Of a DNA stretch of 64,000 nucleotides, positions 9,631 through 18,976 are shown piece by piece (position 1 is the stretch's first letter; each line of letters starts with the position of its first letter). The notes beneath the pieces are model-generated. The model was not told where the DNA came from, did not search any database, and worked only from the letters and a program-made list of their open reading frames with translations. The position numbers and the translations under genes are program-made. The DNA comes from Caryophanales bacterium (GTDB taxonomy: Bacteria; Bacillota; Bacilli; JARBTR01): the NCBI GenBank assembly GCA_029240105.1, contig JARBTR010000004.1:142620-206619 (forward strand). Reading direction: 5' to 3'.

Positions 9631-9649
9631 AAAAAACATATATGTTTTT
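9604..9649. repeat. Tandem pair of 18-bp perfect palindromes
   Basis: AGAAACGTATACGTTTCT (9604-9621) and AAAAACATATATGTTTTT (9632-9649) share the pattern ARAAACRTATAYGTTTYT. They differ only by transitions that preserve the symmetry, and their centres are 28 bases apart. They could be twin operators or RNA hairpins. Confidence 0.85.
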
Positions 9650-9810
9650 GGCACATTCCCTCTAATTACCAACAAATTATATGGGTGTTGATTAAAAATA
9701 AAAAAATATTAACAACGAACATTAACAGAGCCTAATTTTAAAGTAAATTTTTTTCATATAAAAAAATCTCACGAATAAACTTAGTCTGAAGTGTATAAGG
9801 GGGTTATTTA

Positions 9811-10608
9811 ATGGCAGATGCTTTTGTTGCTCGTTCAATAGATGAGATACGGTTTTGGGCACGAATCATGAAAGAGCATTCTTTATTTATCAAATTAGGG
9901 CTTCGTTGTAGTGACACAAAATTAATTCAGGAATCCGATCATTTTTATACTGTGTTTGAAGAAATTGAACGTAAGGCACATGAGTATACTCTGAACACTG
10001 ATCCTGAACAAATTAAACGATTTAATCAGGAAACTGCTATTCAAGTCGGTTACATATGGGCTTTTAAAAGAAAGATACTTGGGCTAATTCTAACTGGGCA
10101 AATGGTAGGTGCACACAACTTTCCTTTACTAATGGATCACACAAGTCGCGAGGCAGCCTATTTTAAAAAGAGATTAGAGGAGCTTAATAGCGGTAACTTA
10201 GATCCTCTTCCTGACGCCATAATTAATGAAAATGTCTTTTTCTTAAAAATCATGGCCGACCATGCAAAATTTATATGCCACTTTCTTGACCCATCTGAGC
10301 GTAAACTAACCAATCAAGCAAAAGAATTTAGTCATGACTTTGATCTATTGTTGTTCCAAGCTCAAGACCTTGAACATATGACACCACAGTCACATACCAT
10401 CCCATTACTTGATCAATTTCTCGATCAGAACCGCATCTCAGTTAAGTCATTACGGGATTTCAAAAAAACTGCTGGCGAACTCATTCAACAAAGCCGCATA
10501 AAGAGCATTATTCATCCTTTACTTGCTGATCATGTTCTCCGTGAAGCTGAACGGTTTTTATTTATTATCGACGCGCTTGAAAATAGCTTAAATCAAGCAA
10601 AGCAATAA
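9811..10608 (+). CDS. DUF2935 ferritin-like repeat protein
   Basis: A 265-residue all-helical cytoplasmic protein with two halves of similar sequence. EIRFWARIMKEHSLFIKLGL (about residues 12-31) matches ENVFFLKIMADHAKFICHFL (about 144-163), each with Glu and an E/D-His pair as in other DUF2935 proteins. The spacing of acidic residues and histidines suggests a metal-binding helical bundle, but the biochemical role of the family is unknown. The start is supported by a GGGGGTT ribosome site. It is monocistronic with its own terminator, and the structured element at 9566-9649 lies upstream in its leader direction. Confidence 0.9.
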   Translation: MADAFVARSIDEIRFWARIMKEHSLFIKLGLRCSDTKLIQESDHFYTVFEEIERKAHEYTLNTDPEQIKRFNQETAIQVGYIWAFKRKILGLILTGQMVGAHNFPLLMDHTSREAAYFKKRLEELNSGNLDPLPDAIINENVFFLKIMADHAKFICHFLDPSERKLTNQAKEFSHDFDLLLFQAQDLEHMTPQSHTIPLLDQFLDQNRISVKSLRDFKKTAGELIQQSRIKSIIHPLLADHVLREAERFLFIIDALENSLNQAKQ

Positions 10609-10629
10609 CAACTTATTTTTATAAAAAAT

Positions 10630-10672
10630 AATCCGATTGTCAGGTAAGTTATCTCCTAACAATCGGATTTTT
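10630..10672 (+). terminator. Terminator after the DUF2935 gene
   Basis: AATCCGATTGT (10630-10640) pairs with ACAATCGGATT (10659-10669), followed by TTT. Confidence 0.88.
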
Positions 10673-10897
10673 CAATATAGTTGTTTAAAAAAGCTAAGTA
10701 TAATTAAGAATCAAATTTCTAAATTCAATCAATTTTATCGTTAAAAACTTCTCTTTTTCTCTACTCTTAGTATAGCATAAATTCCCAAAAATTATCAGTC
10801 TTATAATTTCCTCAAAATAAGGATAAAATTTGAAATACTGCTTTTAAGTAGGGTTTTCAGGTCTGCTTTATCATCAAGTTCTGTTGGGAGGAAATTT

Positions 10898-13182
10898 ATG
10901 AATCGGGAACAGCAAGTTGAAGAGGAAAGATTACGATTTGTTAAACAAACAATTGAAAAGAAATTAATTGAAATCGAAGCGAGTGTACGTGGCATTAGAA
11001 ATGATGAAAATCAATTAAGAAGTGAATTTCGTGATGATCTAAAAATCAATCTTGATAACATCTGGGATCAATTTGAAACGTATGCGAGCTTATCACAACA
11101 ATCCAATACCCTCGCTATAAAAGAACAGACACGTCTACACATTGAAAAACAGCATAAAATTCTTTCTAGATTACGACTTTCTCCCTATTTTGCACGTGTC
11201 GATTTTAAAGAAGGCGATAGTGATTTTGTTGAAAACATTTACATTGGTATTGCAACTCTTAGAGAGAATGAAGAGAATTTAGATTCTTTTCTTATCTATG
11301 ACTGGCGAGCACCGATATCAAGCATTTACTATGACCATGTCCCTGGACCTGCAACCTATGAATTCGGGGAAGAAAAAGTTTCTGGAGAAATGCTTTTAAA
11401 ACGACAATTCGTTCTAAAAAATGGATCCATTGAATCCATGTTCGATACAAGTTTGGCAATTGTTGATGAACTGCTAAAAGAAATTCTTGGCAAACAAGCT
11501 ACCATTCAGATGAAAAACATTGTTGCAACCATTCAAAAAGACCAAAATCAAATCATACGGAATACAAAAAGTAATACCCTCATTATTCAAGGTGCTGCTG
11601 GCAGTGGAAAAACAGTCAATACAAATTAACATCAGAAAATATGCTTTTATTCTCACCAAATCCAATATTCAGTAGTTATGTTTCCACTGTTTTACCTGAA
11701 TTAGGAGAAGAGAATATAAAACAGATGACCTTTCAGGATTATATTGATAAACGACTCGGTAAACTGTTTACACTAGAAACGCCGTTTGAACAAATGGAAT
11801 TTATACTATCTGAGAAGGATCATCCCACTTATCAGATACGAAAAGAAAGTATACGTATAAAAGCAGACATTCTTTTTAAGAACATGATTGATTCTTTTGT
11901 TGAGAAACTTTCAGAAGAAGGACTATTCTTTAAAAATATAACTTTAAATAATGAAGTTTTAATACCAGCTAGTGACATTGAGGAGTATTTTTACCATTTA
12001 GATTATAAAAATTCCATCCAAAATAGAATTCAGGACACAGCAAGATGGCTTTTAAAAGAGCTAAGTAATAAAGAAGAAATTGAAAGAGAAAAAGATTGGG
12101 TTCTCGAAGAAATAGAATTGTTAGATTCAGATACCTATATTCACAGCTTTAAGGAACTGGAGAAGGAAAAAGCCTTTACGGAGGATACCTTTGATGATTA
12201 TGAACGAGAACAAAGTCTACTCATAAACAAAATCATTCAGGAAAGATTCAGGCCGATTCGAGCTGCGATAAAAGCCTTACGCTTTGTCCATGTTACAGCC
12301 CTGTATATACAGCTTTTTACAAAGGAAAATCTTTTCATTAAAAACATATGCGGATCAACTACTCATATTTGGAAAGAAATTAGCAAGTTAACCACAGCTA
12401 GTATCAAAGAAAAATGTATGCCTTATGAGGACCAGGCACCTTATTTGTACCTTATGGATAAACTCATTGGAAATAAAGTGGACAGAACGACAAAGCACCT
12501 TTTTATTGATGAGGCACAAGATTATTCACCTATTCAATTTCATGTTTTAAAGCAGCTTTTTCCCTCATGCAAAATGACGATTCTAGGTGATTTTAATCAG
12601 GCAATATTGGCACAGTCTCATGATGCTCCAACGATGCTTTCCGATGAACTATACGATATCGATAAATTCGAAAAAATGATACTAACAAAGAGCTATCGAT
12701 CAACCAAACAGATTGTTGACTTTTCAAAAGGAATTATTGAAGCAAATGCAAACATTGAGACTTTTGAACGATTTGGCCCAGAACCTACAATAACCATTGC
12801 CCAAGATAATGGTGACTTGCATTCTCAAATTGTAGATCAACTTTTAAATTTGAAGAAAACATATGATACAATTGCGGTTATTTGTAAAACGGAGAAAGAA
12901 AGTCGTTTCGCACATGAAGCTATAAGCAAGAAGCTTGAATGTCAGCTTATCCATTCGAAATCAAAAACGTATCGAAAAGGAATTGTCATTCTTCCAACCT
13001 ACTTGGCTAAAGGTGTCGAGTTTGATGCGGTTATCATTTACAATGCATCAAGTGAAGTTTACTCTCAAGACATCGAACGAAAAATTCTATATACCTCTTG
13101 CACAAGAGCAATGCACGAATTGCATCTATTTAGTGTTGGTGAATGTTCACCATTCTTAAGAAAAATTACTGAAAATTTATAG
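10898..13182 (+). pseudogene. helD: helD, UvrD-like RNA polymerase recycling helicase, broken by an out-of-frame deletion
   Basis: HelD is a superfamily 1 motor that removes stalled RNA polymerase from DNA. The first frame (10898-11629) carries the N-terminal coiled coil, the DWRAPISS segment and Walker A GAAGSGKT, then hits a stop codon six residues later. The second frame (from 11641) resumes with LLFSPNPIFSSYVS and carries Walker B LFIDEAQDYS, KSYRST, and the C-terminal helicase motifs GVEFDAVIIY and YTSCTRAMHELH. Compared with typical proteins of about 774 residues, roughly 12-20 residues just after Walker A are missing and the frame is shifted. The ATG at 11641 has no ribosome site, so the second part is unlikely to be made alone. 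The N-terminal start has a strong GGGAGGA site. Confidence 0.88.
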
Positions 13183-13191
13183 AAAAACATT

Positions 13192-13222
13192 AAACCTCGA
13201 AAAAACAAATTTTTCGAGGTTT
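13192..13222 (+). terminator. Terminator between helD and the prenyltransferase gene
   Basis: AAACCTCGAAAAA (13192-13204) pairs with TTTTTCGAGGTTT (13210-13222), followed by T-rich sequence. It may also serve the convergent minus-strand gene. Confidence 0.85.
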
Positions 13223-13271
13223 AATTTATTTTTTTATAGAACAATTTGCGGAATGCCACTTTTAACATTAC

Positions 13272-13961
13272 CTAATTGCGCCAATCATCAATAATCTTAC
13301 TTAGATGCTCTTCCTTAAAGTCTGGAAACAATACATCTGGGAAAAACATCTGAGAATCTTTAGATTCCCAAAGCAAGAAGTTGCTTAGTCTCTTCTCTCC
13401 ACTAGTTCGAATAATGATGTCAGGGTTAGGGATATCGAGCTTCCCATTCATATAATGAGAAATCAGATCCTCTTTGATTTCTTCAGGCTTCAATTGTTTA
13501 TTTTCGATATCTGCAATGATGGCATTGGTTGCTTGAACAACTGCTTTGCGACCACCATAATTCAGCGCTAGGTTCAAGTTCAAACCTTTGCAACGTGCTG
13601 TTTCATTAGAAGTTTTATTAATTTCTTCCGCTAATTCATCTGGCAATTTGTCAAAAATACCAATATGGTTGACTCTTATATTTTGTTTGGTCCATATGTT
13701 TCTACTTTCCTGTAAAAATTTCGAAAATGATTGAATCAAATATTGTACCTCTGCATCTGACCGAGTCCAATTCTCTGTTGAAAACAAATAAAGTGTAAGA
13801 TGCTTGATTCCTAAATCACTACACTGACGAATCAAATTTTTTACTACTTCAGCACCTTTTTTATGTCCAAAGGATCTTGGCAACCCCCTACGTTCAGCCC
13901 ATCTTCCATTTCCATCACAAATAAATGCAACATGATTTGGAATTAATTCTAATTCAATCAT
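13272..13961 (-). CDS. Isoprenyl transferase, UppS family (probable second copy)
   Basis: A cis-prenyltransferase of about 229 residues that extends farnesyl diphosphate with isopentenyl diphosphate. Family motifs are present: CDGNGRWAERRGLPRSFGHK (catalytic Asp and phosphate loop), STENWTRS, LNLNLALNYGGRKAV, and DIIIRTSGEKRLSNFLLWES near the C-terminus. The housekeeping uppS normally sits in the frr-uppS-cdsA-dxr cluster, which is absent here, so this is probably a paralogue and may make a different chain length. Small departures (ICDGN for the usual MDGN, and QMFFPDVLFPDF) support that. The ATG at 13961 has AGAGGTG six bases upstream; a GTG nine bases earlier overlaps that site. Confidence 0.9.
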   Translation of the reverse strand: MIELELIPNHVAFICDGNGRWAERRGLPRSFGHKKGAEVVKNLIRQCSDLGIKHLTLYLFSTENWTRSDAEVQYLIQSFSKFLQESRNIWTKQNIRVNHIGIFDKLPDELAEEINKTSNETARCKGLNLNLALNYGGRKAVVQATNAIIADIENKQLKPEEIKEDLISHYMNGKLDIPNPDIIIRTSGEKRLSNFLLWESKDSQMFFPDVLFPDFKEEHLSKIIDDWRN

Positions 13962-14181
13962 CTTACTCACCTCTAAAAATATTAATTGTTAGCATAAACA
14001 TAAATAACTTTTCCAATAACATAACTTAAATCTTAGTTACTTAATTTTATCTGCTATTCATTCAGATTATTAAACATTTTCAACATATAAATAACCTTTA
14101 AGTGAAAACAATGAAACTATTAAAAAAGTCACAAAAATAAAAAAAAATTATGCAAATAAATTCTTATACGAAAGATGAAAT

Positions 14182-14661
14182 TTAAAAAATCCAAATCAAA
14201 AATAAAATAATCATAATAGCCTGCACAAGAAACTTAGCAATTGTACTTGCAAGAAAACTTATGACTGTAGCCAACGCAATTTTAGCTGCTTGTTTACTTG
14301 TTCTCTTCTGATGTAGTTCAGTAAAAAAAACTGTAATAAATGGAACAAGCACTAAACCAAATGGAGGAAATACAAAAGCTCCAATGATGATGGACAACAT
14401 TCCGATTCTTTCAGACAGTTTTGAACTCCCTTGTTTCTTAAGGAAATAGCGATTTGATAATAAATCAACAGCAATAATGAAAATAGTAAATACAATCTGA
14501 ATCAACCAAAACCATAATCCAAATTCATTTTTATCTATAAGGAAATAATAAATAAAATAGCCTACCCACAATAAAGGCAAACCAGGAATAATAGGCTTTA
14601 TAAGCGCTATAAAGGAACCTATAAAACTGGCAATAATAAGTATCCACCAAATAATATCCAT
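14182..14661 (-). CDS. DUF456 family membrane protein
   Basis: A 159-residue integral membrane protein with about four to five hydrophobic segments (residues 3-40, 48-70, 87-112 and 125-159) and the conserved PIIPGLPLLWVG loop and GAFVFPPFGLVLVPF re-entrant-like stretch of DUF456 (YqgC-like) proteins. The function of the family is unknown. An AGGAGAG ribosome site lies before the ATG. It stands alone between the prenyltransferase and 2H phosphoesterase genes on the same strand, separated by gaps of about 200 bases. No close terminator was seen downstream. Confidence 0.88.
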   Translation of the reverse strand: MDIIWWILIIASFIGSFIALIKPIIPGLPLLWVGYFIYYFLIDKNEFGLWFWLIQIVFTIFIIAVDLLSNRYFLKKQGSSKLSERIGMLSIIIGAFVFPPFGLVLVPFITVFFTELHQKRTSKQAAKIALATVISFLASTIAKFLVQAIMIILFLIWIF

Positions 14662-14790
14662 ACTTTCTCTCCTATATAAACTTTTTTTGACTTAATCTTC
14701 AAAAAAATAAAATGTCGTTTTCAGTCTATTTTAACCATCATACACTTTTTATGTAAAAAATGAAATATTTTCCAATTATCAATATAAAAA

Positions 14791-14824
14791 ACAGCTCTCA
14801 ATTTCTATAAAGAGTTGAAAACTG
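14791..14824 (-). terminator. Weak terminator after the 2H phosphoesterase gene
   Basis: On the minus strand CAG and AACTC arms pair imperfectly with GAG and CTG arms across 14824-14791, followed by GTTTTTTATA (complement of about 14782-14791). Confidence 0.55.
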
Positions 14825-14859
14825 CAGGACATTCTTATAGTGCAAAGAATCCAAATATA

Positions 14860-15372
14860 TTATAAATTTAACTCTTTAAGCTCTACTTTTTCGACAAGTT
14901 GTGCGGGAAATAATTCATATAAACTAATACTATTTATTCTCCCGATAAAAGGTTCAAAAGTATTCTCAACAATTGGTATGGCTTTTTGAACAACTTCCGC
15001 TACGTCTATTAACAATGTTGTATGAGGAACCCAATCAGTGTGTTCCTTGATACAGCCCTTAGCCAATGAACGATGTAATTTCTTTAATCCAATGCATTTA
15101 TCTGGTTTCAAAAATAAGACCTCTGAACCAAACATACCGATTGTATTAAAACACACATCCACCTTTTCTGTTCTCTTACAAACATCAGCTAAAAGTCTTC
15201 TGATTTCAATTTCACGATCAATTGAGTATTTACCTATTGTAATATGATAAGGAATGCCAGCAGTCTGTCTCCCAAATATCCCATTTTTTCTAAGTTTCTT
15301 TTCAATGTGCTTGAGTTTTTCACAAGTAACCTCATCAAATTCTGCTATCACATACAAAGCTTTTTCTTCCAT
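14860..15372 (-). CDS. 2'-5' RNA ligase / 2H phosphoesterase family protein
   Basis: A 170-residue cytoplasmic protein of the 2H superfamily, whose members hydrolyse or ligate 2',5' and cyclic phosphodiester bonds in RNA or nucleotides. The two defining HxT motifs are visible: PYHITIGKY near residue 44 and PHTTLLID near residue 126. Substrate is unknown; YjcG-type proteins of bacilli are the nearest general match. The gene starts 13 bases after the stop of the acetyltransferase gene, with AGGGGG as ribosome site, so the two are co-transcribed. Confidence 0.88.
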   Translation of the reverse strand: MEEKALYVIAEFDEVTCEKLKHIEKKLRKNGIFGRQTAGIPYHITIGKYSIDREIEIRRLLADVCKRTEKVDVCFNTIGMFGSEVLFLKPDKCIGLKKLHRSLAKGCIKEHTDWVPHTTLLIDVAEVVQKAIPIVENTFEPFIGRINSISLYELFPAQLVEKVELKELNL

Positions 15373-15385
15373 AGATTCATGCCCC

Positions 15386-15868
15386 CTAAATCTTTGAAAT
15401 TTGTTTTACAAAAACTACATCGTCATTTTTAATCCCGTTATAATTCTTATGAACAAAGATTCCATCTATTTTATCTGGACTAGATAGTATTTCAAATCCC
15501 ATTTTGGTATGAAAAGAAATCGAATTTTTGTTCACCGGTGAAGTAACGCAGTTCACTATCATATTCTCATGATTTTCTAAAATTTTTTGAAAGAAATGTT
15601 CGTAAAGTCTCCTTCCAACTCCAACGTGACGGTAATCAGGATGAACACCAACAAAATGAATATAAGCCTCGTTTTCTCTTGATTGTGATAAAAATCCAAT
15701 CAGAAATCCTATCATTTTATCGTTATCTTCTATAACAAAACTCGTTTGATTAAAATGCTGGAAAAACAAGCGTTGCAACATGACTGACATTTGGCGACCA
15801 CCCCACCAGTCATACACTACACTATGAATAGGTAAAAAATCATCTTCAGTTAATTCGCGTATGACCAT
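15386..15868 (-). CDS. GNAT-family N-acetyltransferase
   Basis: A 160-residue acyltransferase using acetyl-CoA. The GNAT fold is recognised from the N-terminal VIRELTEDDFLPIHSV strand-helix and the acetyl-CoA pyrophosphate loop in VHPDYRHVGVGRRLYEHFF (about residues 73-91), with the C-terminal FHTKMGFEI segment. The acceptor is unknown. An AGGAGC ribosome site precedes the ATG. It is the first gene of a two-gene operon with the 2H phosphoesterase; the pairing does not reveal a pathway. Confidence 0.9.
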   Translation of the reverse strand: MVIRELTEDDFLPIHSVVYDWWGGRQMSVMLQRLFFQHFNQTSFVIEDNDKMIGFLIGFLSQSRENEAYIHFVGVHPDYRHVGVGRRLYEHFFQKILENHENMIVNCVTSPVNKNSISFHTKMGFEILSSPDKIDGIFVHKNYNGIKNDDVVFVKQISKI

Positions 15869-15984
15869 ATATTGCTCCTAAAGATTTAATTAGAGATGTT
15901 TTCCATATTACTGGAAATTTAATACTGAAATCATATCACAACTCGTTTTATTTGGCTTTTAAAAAGAAACGAAAGTCCATTCAT

Positions 15985-16022
15985 AAAAAAAGCAACCTAA
16001 TCCAAAAAAGGAAAAAGGTTGC
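15985..16022 (-). terminator. Terminator of the GT2/HEAT/glycosidase operon
   Basis: GCAACCT (15992-15998) pairs with AGGTTGC (16016-16022). On the minus strand a T-run follows (complement of 15985-15991). It lies about 65 bases after the GT2 stop codon. Confidence 0.85.
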
Positions 16023-16085
16023 CATCATGCAGGATTCAACAATTTGAAAAACAATTCATAATAAAATTAATTTTGCTCAAGACGT

Positions 16086-17879
16086 CTATTTTAGATCATG
16101 TAAAACTTTTAGAATAAAATACATATGACTTCTTTCTTCGTTAATGATTTTATTAAAAAGTTTATATTCATTGGATTCCATTTGAAAGTGATTTTTAAAT
16201 TCACTGTACATCAATATAGAATTCTTTTCCATTTGCAGGGCAAACAGAAAAAAATCTTTCTCAGTTTCAACTTTTAAATCTTCTCCATTTGAGTCTATGC
16301 TTTTGAAGTTATAATCCGAAATATAGTAAAATTCCTCATTTTCTTCAATTGTGCCATTTGGAATATCTTGCTTTAATCTATTTAGCCACTCTACATGCTT
16401 TAATTCTTCCTTAGAAAAATCCCCAGCAATTCTAGAAATAGTATCTGGTGAATTCAATTTGATTTTTTCATATAGATTATGTTCGTTTCTCTTTTCTGAA
16501 AATGAATTTCTTTTAATTTCGCCCCAATGGTTATTTGCTTTTCTGAAAATAAAGAACGCCTTGAATCTCCACCAAACTGTCATCTGTCTATAAACAAATT
16601 GCTCGAACAAACTATTTATTAACAGACTCGTTACACTTCTTACCCCTGTGTATCTCTTGTAAGAGTACTGTTCAAACAAAATGGCAGAAATTGAAAATAA
16701 AATTCCGTATAAATAGGCCATTAAAAAAATCAAAATAACGTATTTTGATAATATGCCCCCAATTAATGCGATTACCATAATGGCATATCCCACAATTTCA
16801 ATTACAGGCCCCAACATTTCTACAAAGAAGAAATAGGGCATTGATAACATCCCGACTGTTCCATACTTTGGATTTAAAAGCATTTTTTTATGACTCAGTA
16901 GTGAATCAATTAGACCAATATGCCATCTAGTTCTTTGAGATCTAAGACCTTTTATTGAATCAGGAGCTTGTGTCCAACACACTGAGTCAGACGTAAAGTT
17001 AACTTTATATGGGATTTTATTTTTTCGGTGATATTCATGCAAACGTAAAGTGAGTTCCATATCTTCGCCTATCGTTTTATGATATCCTCCTACTTTTATA
17101 ACCGCCGCCTTTTTAAATAATCCAAACGCACCAGATATGATTAGCAGTGCATTTAACTTTTCCCATCCAACTCTGCTTGTTAAAAAAGCTCTAAAATACT
17201 CAATAATTTGAAATTTCTCTATTAACTTTCTAGGCAATTCTGATCGTAATACTTTACCGTTTTCAATTGTACAGCCATTTGCAATCCGAACAATCCCTCC
17301 AACAGCTATTGTCTCATCATGCTTAAGGAATGGCTTTACGATTTTAAGCAATGCATCTTTCTCAACAACACAATCTGCATCTATACCACAGAAAAGAGGA
17401 TACCTCGATACATTAATTCCAGCATTTAATGCGTCGGCCTTCCCACCGTTCTCCTTATCTACTAAAATTAAATTTGAAATTTTAAAGGAAGAATATACTC
17501 CTCTAATTTTTTGACAGGGAACTTGATAGTTCAAATCGATATCTACTTTTCTAAGATTAAAATGGCTAATAACCTTCTCAACGGTAGAATCTTTTGAACC
17601 ATCATTTACAACTATTATTTCAAATTGAGGATAATTTAAGTTTAATAAAGACTCTATATTATCGATGATTGTTTCTGACTCATTGTAAGCTGGAACGATT
17701 AACGAAATTGGCTTGGTGTAATCGCTTGTAACCGTTATATCATTCTTAATAACTTGTAGAAATCCTCTTAAATTATTAAAAGAAATAAAAATTAAGAAAA
17801 TATAAAATGCGCTTACAATAAAAAAATAAGTAAACATAAAAAGGCTGAATCCATTAATTAAGTTAGTTACTATTTCCAT
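16086..17879 (-). CDS. Membrane family 2 glycosyltransferase with C-terminal ferritin-like domain
   Basis: A 597-residue processive-type synthase. One N-terminal membrane helix (about 10-33) is followed by a GT2 domain with VVNDGSKDST, the donor site DAD (near 168), the acceptor motif GEDME and QRTRW (QxxRW, near 315). About four membrane helices follow (roughly 330-450). This matches synthases that polymerise and export a polysaccharide. The tail (about 460-597) is unusual: E492-x-x-H495, E551 within ALQMEKNSILMYSEF, and E582-x-x-H585 within NEERSHMYFILKVL look like a rubrerythrin/ferritin-type di-iron helical bundle. It is last in a three-gene operon, 8 bases after the HEAT-repeat gene. The polymer is unknown, and the ferritin-like call is inferred from the motif pattern. 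Confidence 0.85.
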   Translation of the reverse strand: MEIVTNLINGFSLFMFTYFFIVSAFYIFLIFISFNNLRGFLQVIKNDITVTSDYTKPISLIVPAYNESETIIDNIESLLNLNYPQFEIIVVNDGSKDSTVEKVISHFNLRKVDIDLNYQVPCQKIRGVYSSFKISNLILVDKENGGKADALNAGINVSRYPLFCGIDADCVVEKDALLKIVKPFLKHDETIAVGGIVRIANGCTIENGKVLRSELPRKLIEKFQIIEYFRAFLTSRVGWEKLNALLIISGAFGLFKKAAVIKVGGYHKTIGEDMELTLRLHEYHRKNKIPYKVNFTSDSVCWTQAPDSIKGLRSQRTRWHIGLIDSLLSHKKMLLNPKYGTVGMLSMPYFFFVEMLGPVIEIVGYAIMVIALIGGILSKYVILIFLMAYLYGILFSISAILFEQYSYKRYTGVRSVTSLLINSLFEQFVYRQMTVWWRFKAFFIFRKANNHWGEIKRNSFSEKRNEHNLYEKIKLNSPDTISRIAGDFSKEELKHVEWLNRLKQDIPNGTIEENEEFYYISDYNFKSIDSNGEDLKVETEKDFFLFALQMEKNSILMYSEFKNHFQMESNEYKLFNKIINEERSHMYFILKVLHDLK

Positions 17880-17887
17880 TTTTATAC

Positions 17888-18955
17888 CTACACATTTTTT
17901 ATAGTGTTATAAACTTCTTTATTTGCATTTAAAAAGTAGTAAGCAAGATCCGAAATCTTTTGATTTTCTCTATCTAAAGATAAATCAATCAGAATACCAA
18001 CTCCATCAATCCCCATATAGATTAATGACTCGAATGCATTAAATTTTACCCACCAGGCATCATCATAAACCATTCTTTTAAGGGCATCCATTGAACTTTC
18101 ACATTTAAAATTCCGAAGTCCTTTTGCGATTGCTGATCGTACTTCCCATTCCTTTTCTTCTTCAAATATTATTTTAAAAATATCTATATATTTTTCATTC
18201 TTAGAACTTGATAGTGTACCAATAGCTGAAATTCTAACTTCTTTGCTCCCATCAAGAAAATCTAATAGCCTATCAGAATGTTGTTCTTGTAAAAGTTCTT
18301 GATTTTTTTGAATTACACGCATAAATACAATTTTTCCGATATCTGTTTCTTGCATTTGGAGCAAGTCCATATACTTTTCAAATGGTAGATCTAGATTAAA
18401 TAAAACTTCAATTATTCGATCTCTCATTATTTCAGATTTTATGAGTGAATGGACCATTTCATTTAACTGATGTTCATTTAAATCAAGTTTTGATAGAGCA
18501 TAAAAACTCATGTATTTTATTTCAAAATCATCGGAAGCTATTGCTGATTTAAGAACATCATAAGCTTGTACAGACTGCATTTGAGCAAGACCCTTTATTA
18601 ATCTAAGCGTGGTCCTTTTCTTCATTTTTTCAATAAGAATATGATGAAATCCAGCTTTCTCAAATTTGTGACTTAAATTTGCGCTATTGGCCCTCGAGTA
18701 TTGAATCATAATATCAATAGCGATATGGATTTTATATTTACTTGTCAAAACCCGTTGCATAGTTTCCAGTTCATCATCATTTCGGATAAAATCCATGACA
18801 AAATTTCGCAGAAAATAATGGTTTTTATCATATCTTTTTTTCTTAATAGAATTAGATAGTATAGAAATATAAATAAAGGAAATTAATATCGAAATGCTAC
18901 TAAGCAATAAAAATATATTCAAGATTACAAATTCTATCACTCTATCAAAGAACAT
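17888..18955 (-). CDS. Membrane-anchored HEAT-repeat protein
   Basis: About 355 residues. A single N-terminal membrane helix (about residues 8-32) is followed by a basic stretch and a long array of helical hairpins of the HEAT type; clear repeats include DGSKEVRISAIGTLSSSKN, EEEKEWEVRSAIAKGLRNF and YDDAWWVKFNAFESLIYMG. Such arrays act as protein scaffolds. Orientation suggests the repeats are cytoplasmic, where they could dock on the GT2 catalytic domain encoded next door. The upstream ATG at 18970 overlaps the GGAGG ribosome site; the ATG at 18955, nine bases past it, is more likely. It lies 6-21 bases after the glycosidase-like gene. The exact function is unknown. Confidence 0.82.
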   Translation of the reverse strand: MFFDRVIEFVILNIFLLLSSISILISFIYISILSNSIKKKRYDKNHYFLRNFVMDFIRNDDELETMQRVLTSKYKIHIAIDIMIQYSRANSANLSHKFEKAGFHHILIEKMKKRTTLRLIKGLAQMQSVQAYDVLKSAIASDDFEIKYMSFYALSKLDLNEHQLNEMVHSLIKSEIMRDRIIEVLFNLDLPFEKYMDLLQMQETDIGKIVFMRVIQKNQELLQEQHSDRLLDFLDGSKEVRISAIGTLSSSKNEKYIDIFKIIFEEEKEWEVRSAIAKGLRNFKCESSMDALKRMVYDDAWWVKFNAFESLIYMGIDGVGILIDLSLDRENQKISDLAYYFLNANKEVYNTIKNV

Positions 18956-18976
18956 TTGAATTACCTCCATTTATTT

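Noticed and set aside
9632-9649. Intrinsic terminator
   Set aside because: The stem is almost all A-T and no free T-run follows the arm, so it is poorly suited to termination; its relation to the adjacent palindrome is more informative.
11641-13182. Independent gene for the C-terminal helD frame
   Set aside because: No ribosome site before the ATG, and the protein would lack Walker A and the N-terminal domain; treated as part of a broken gene.
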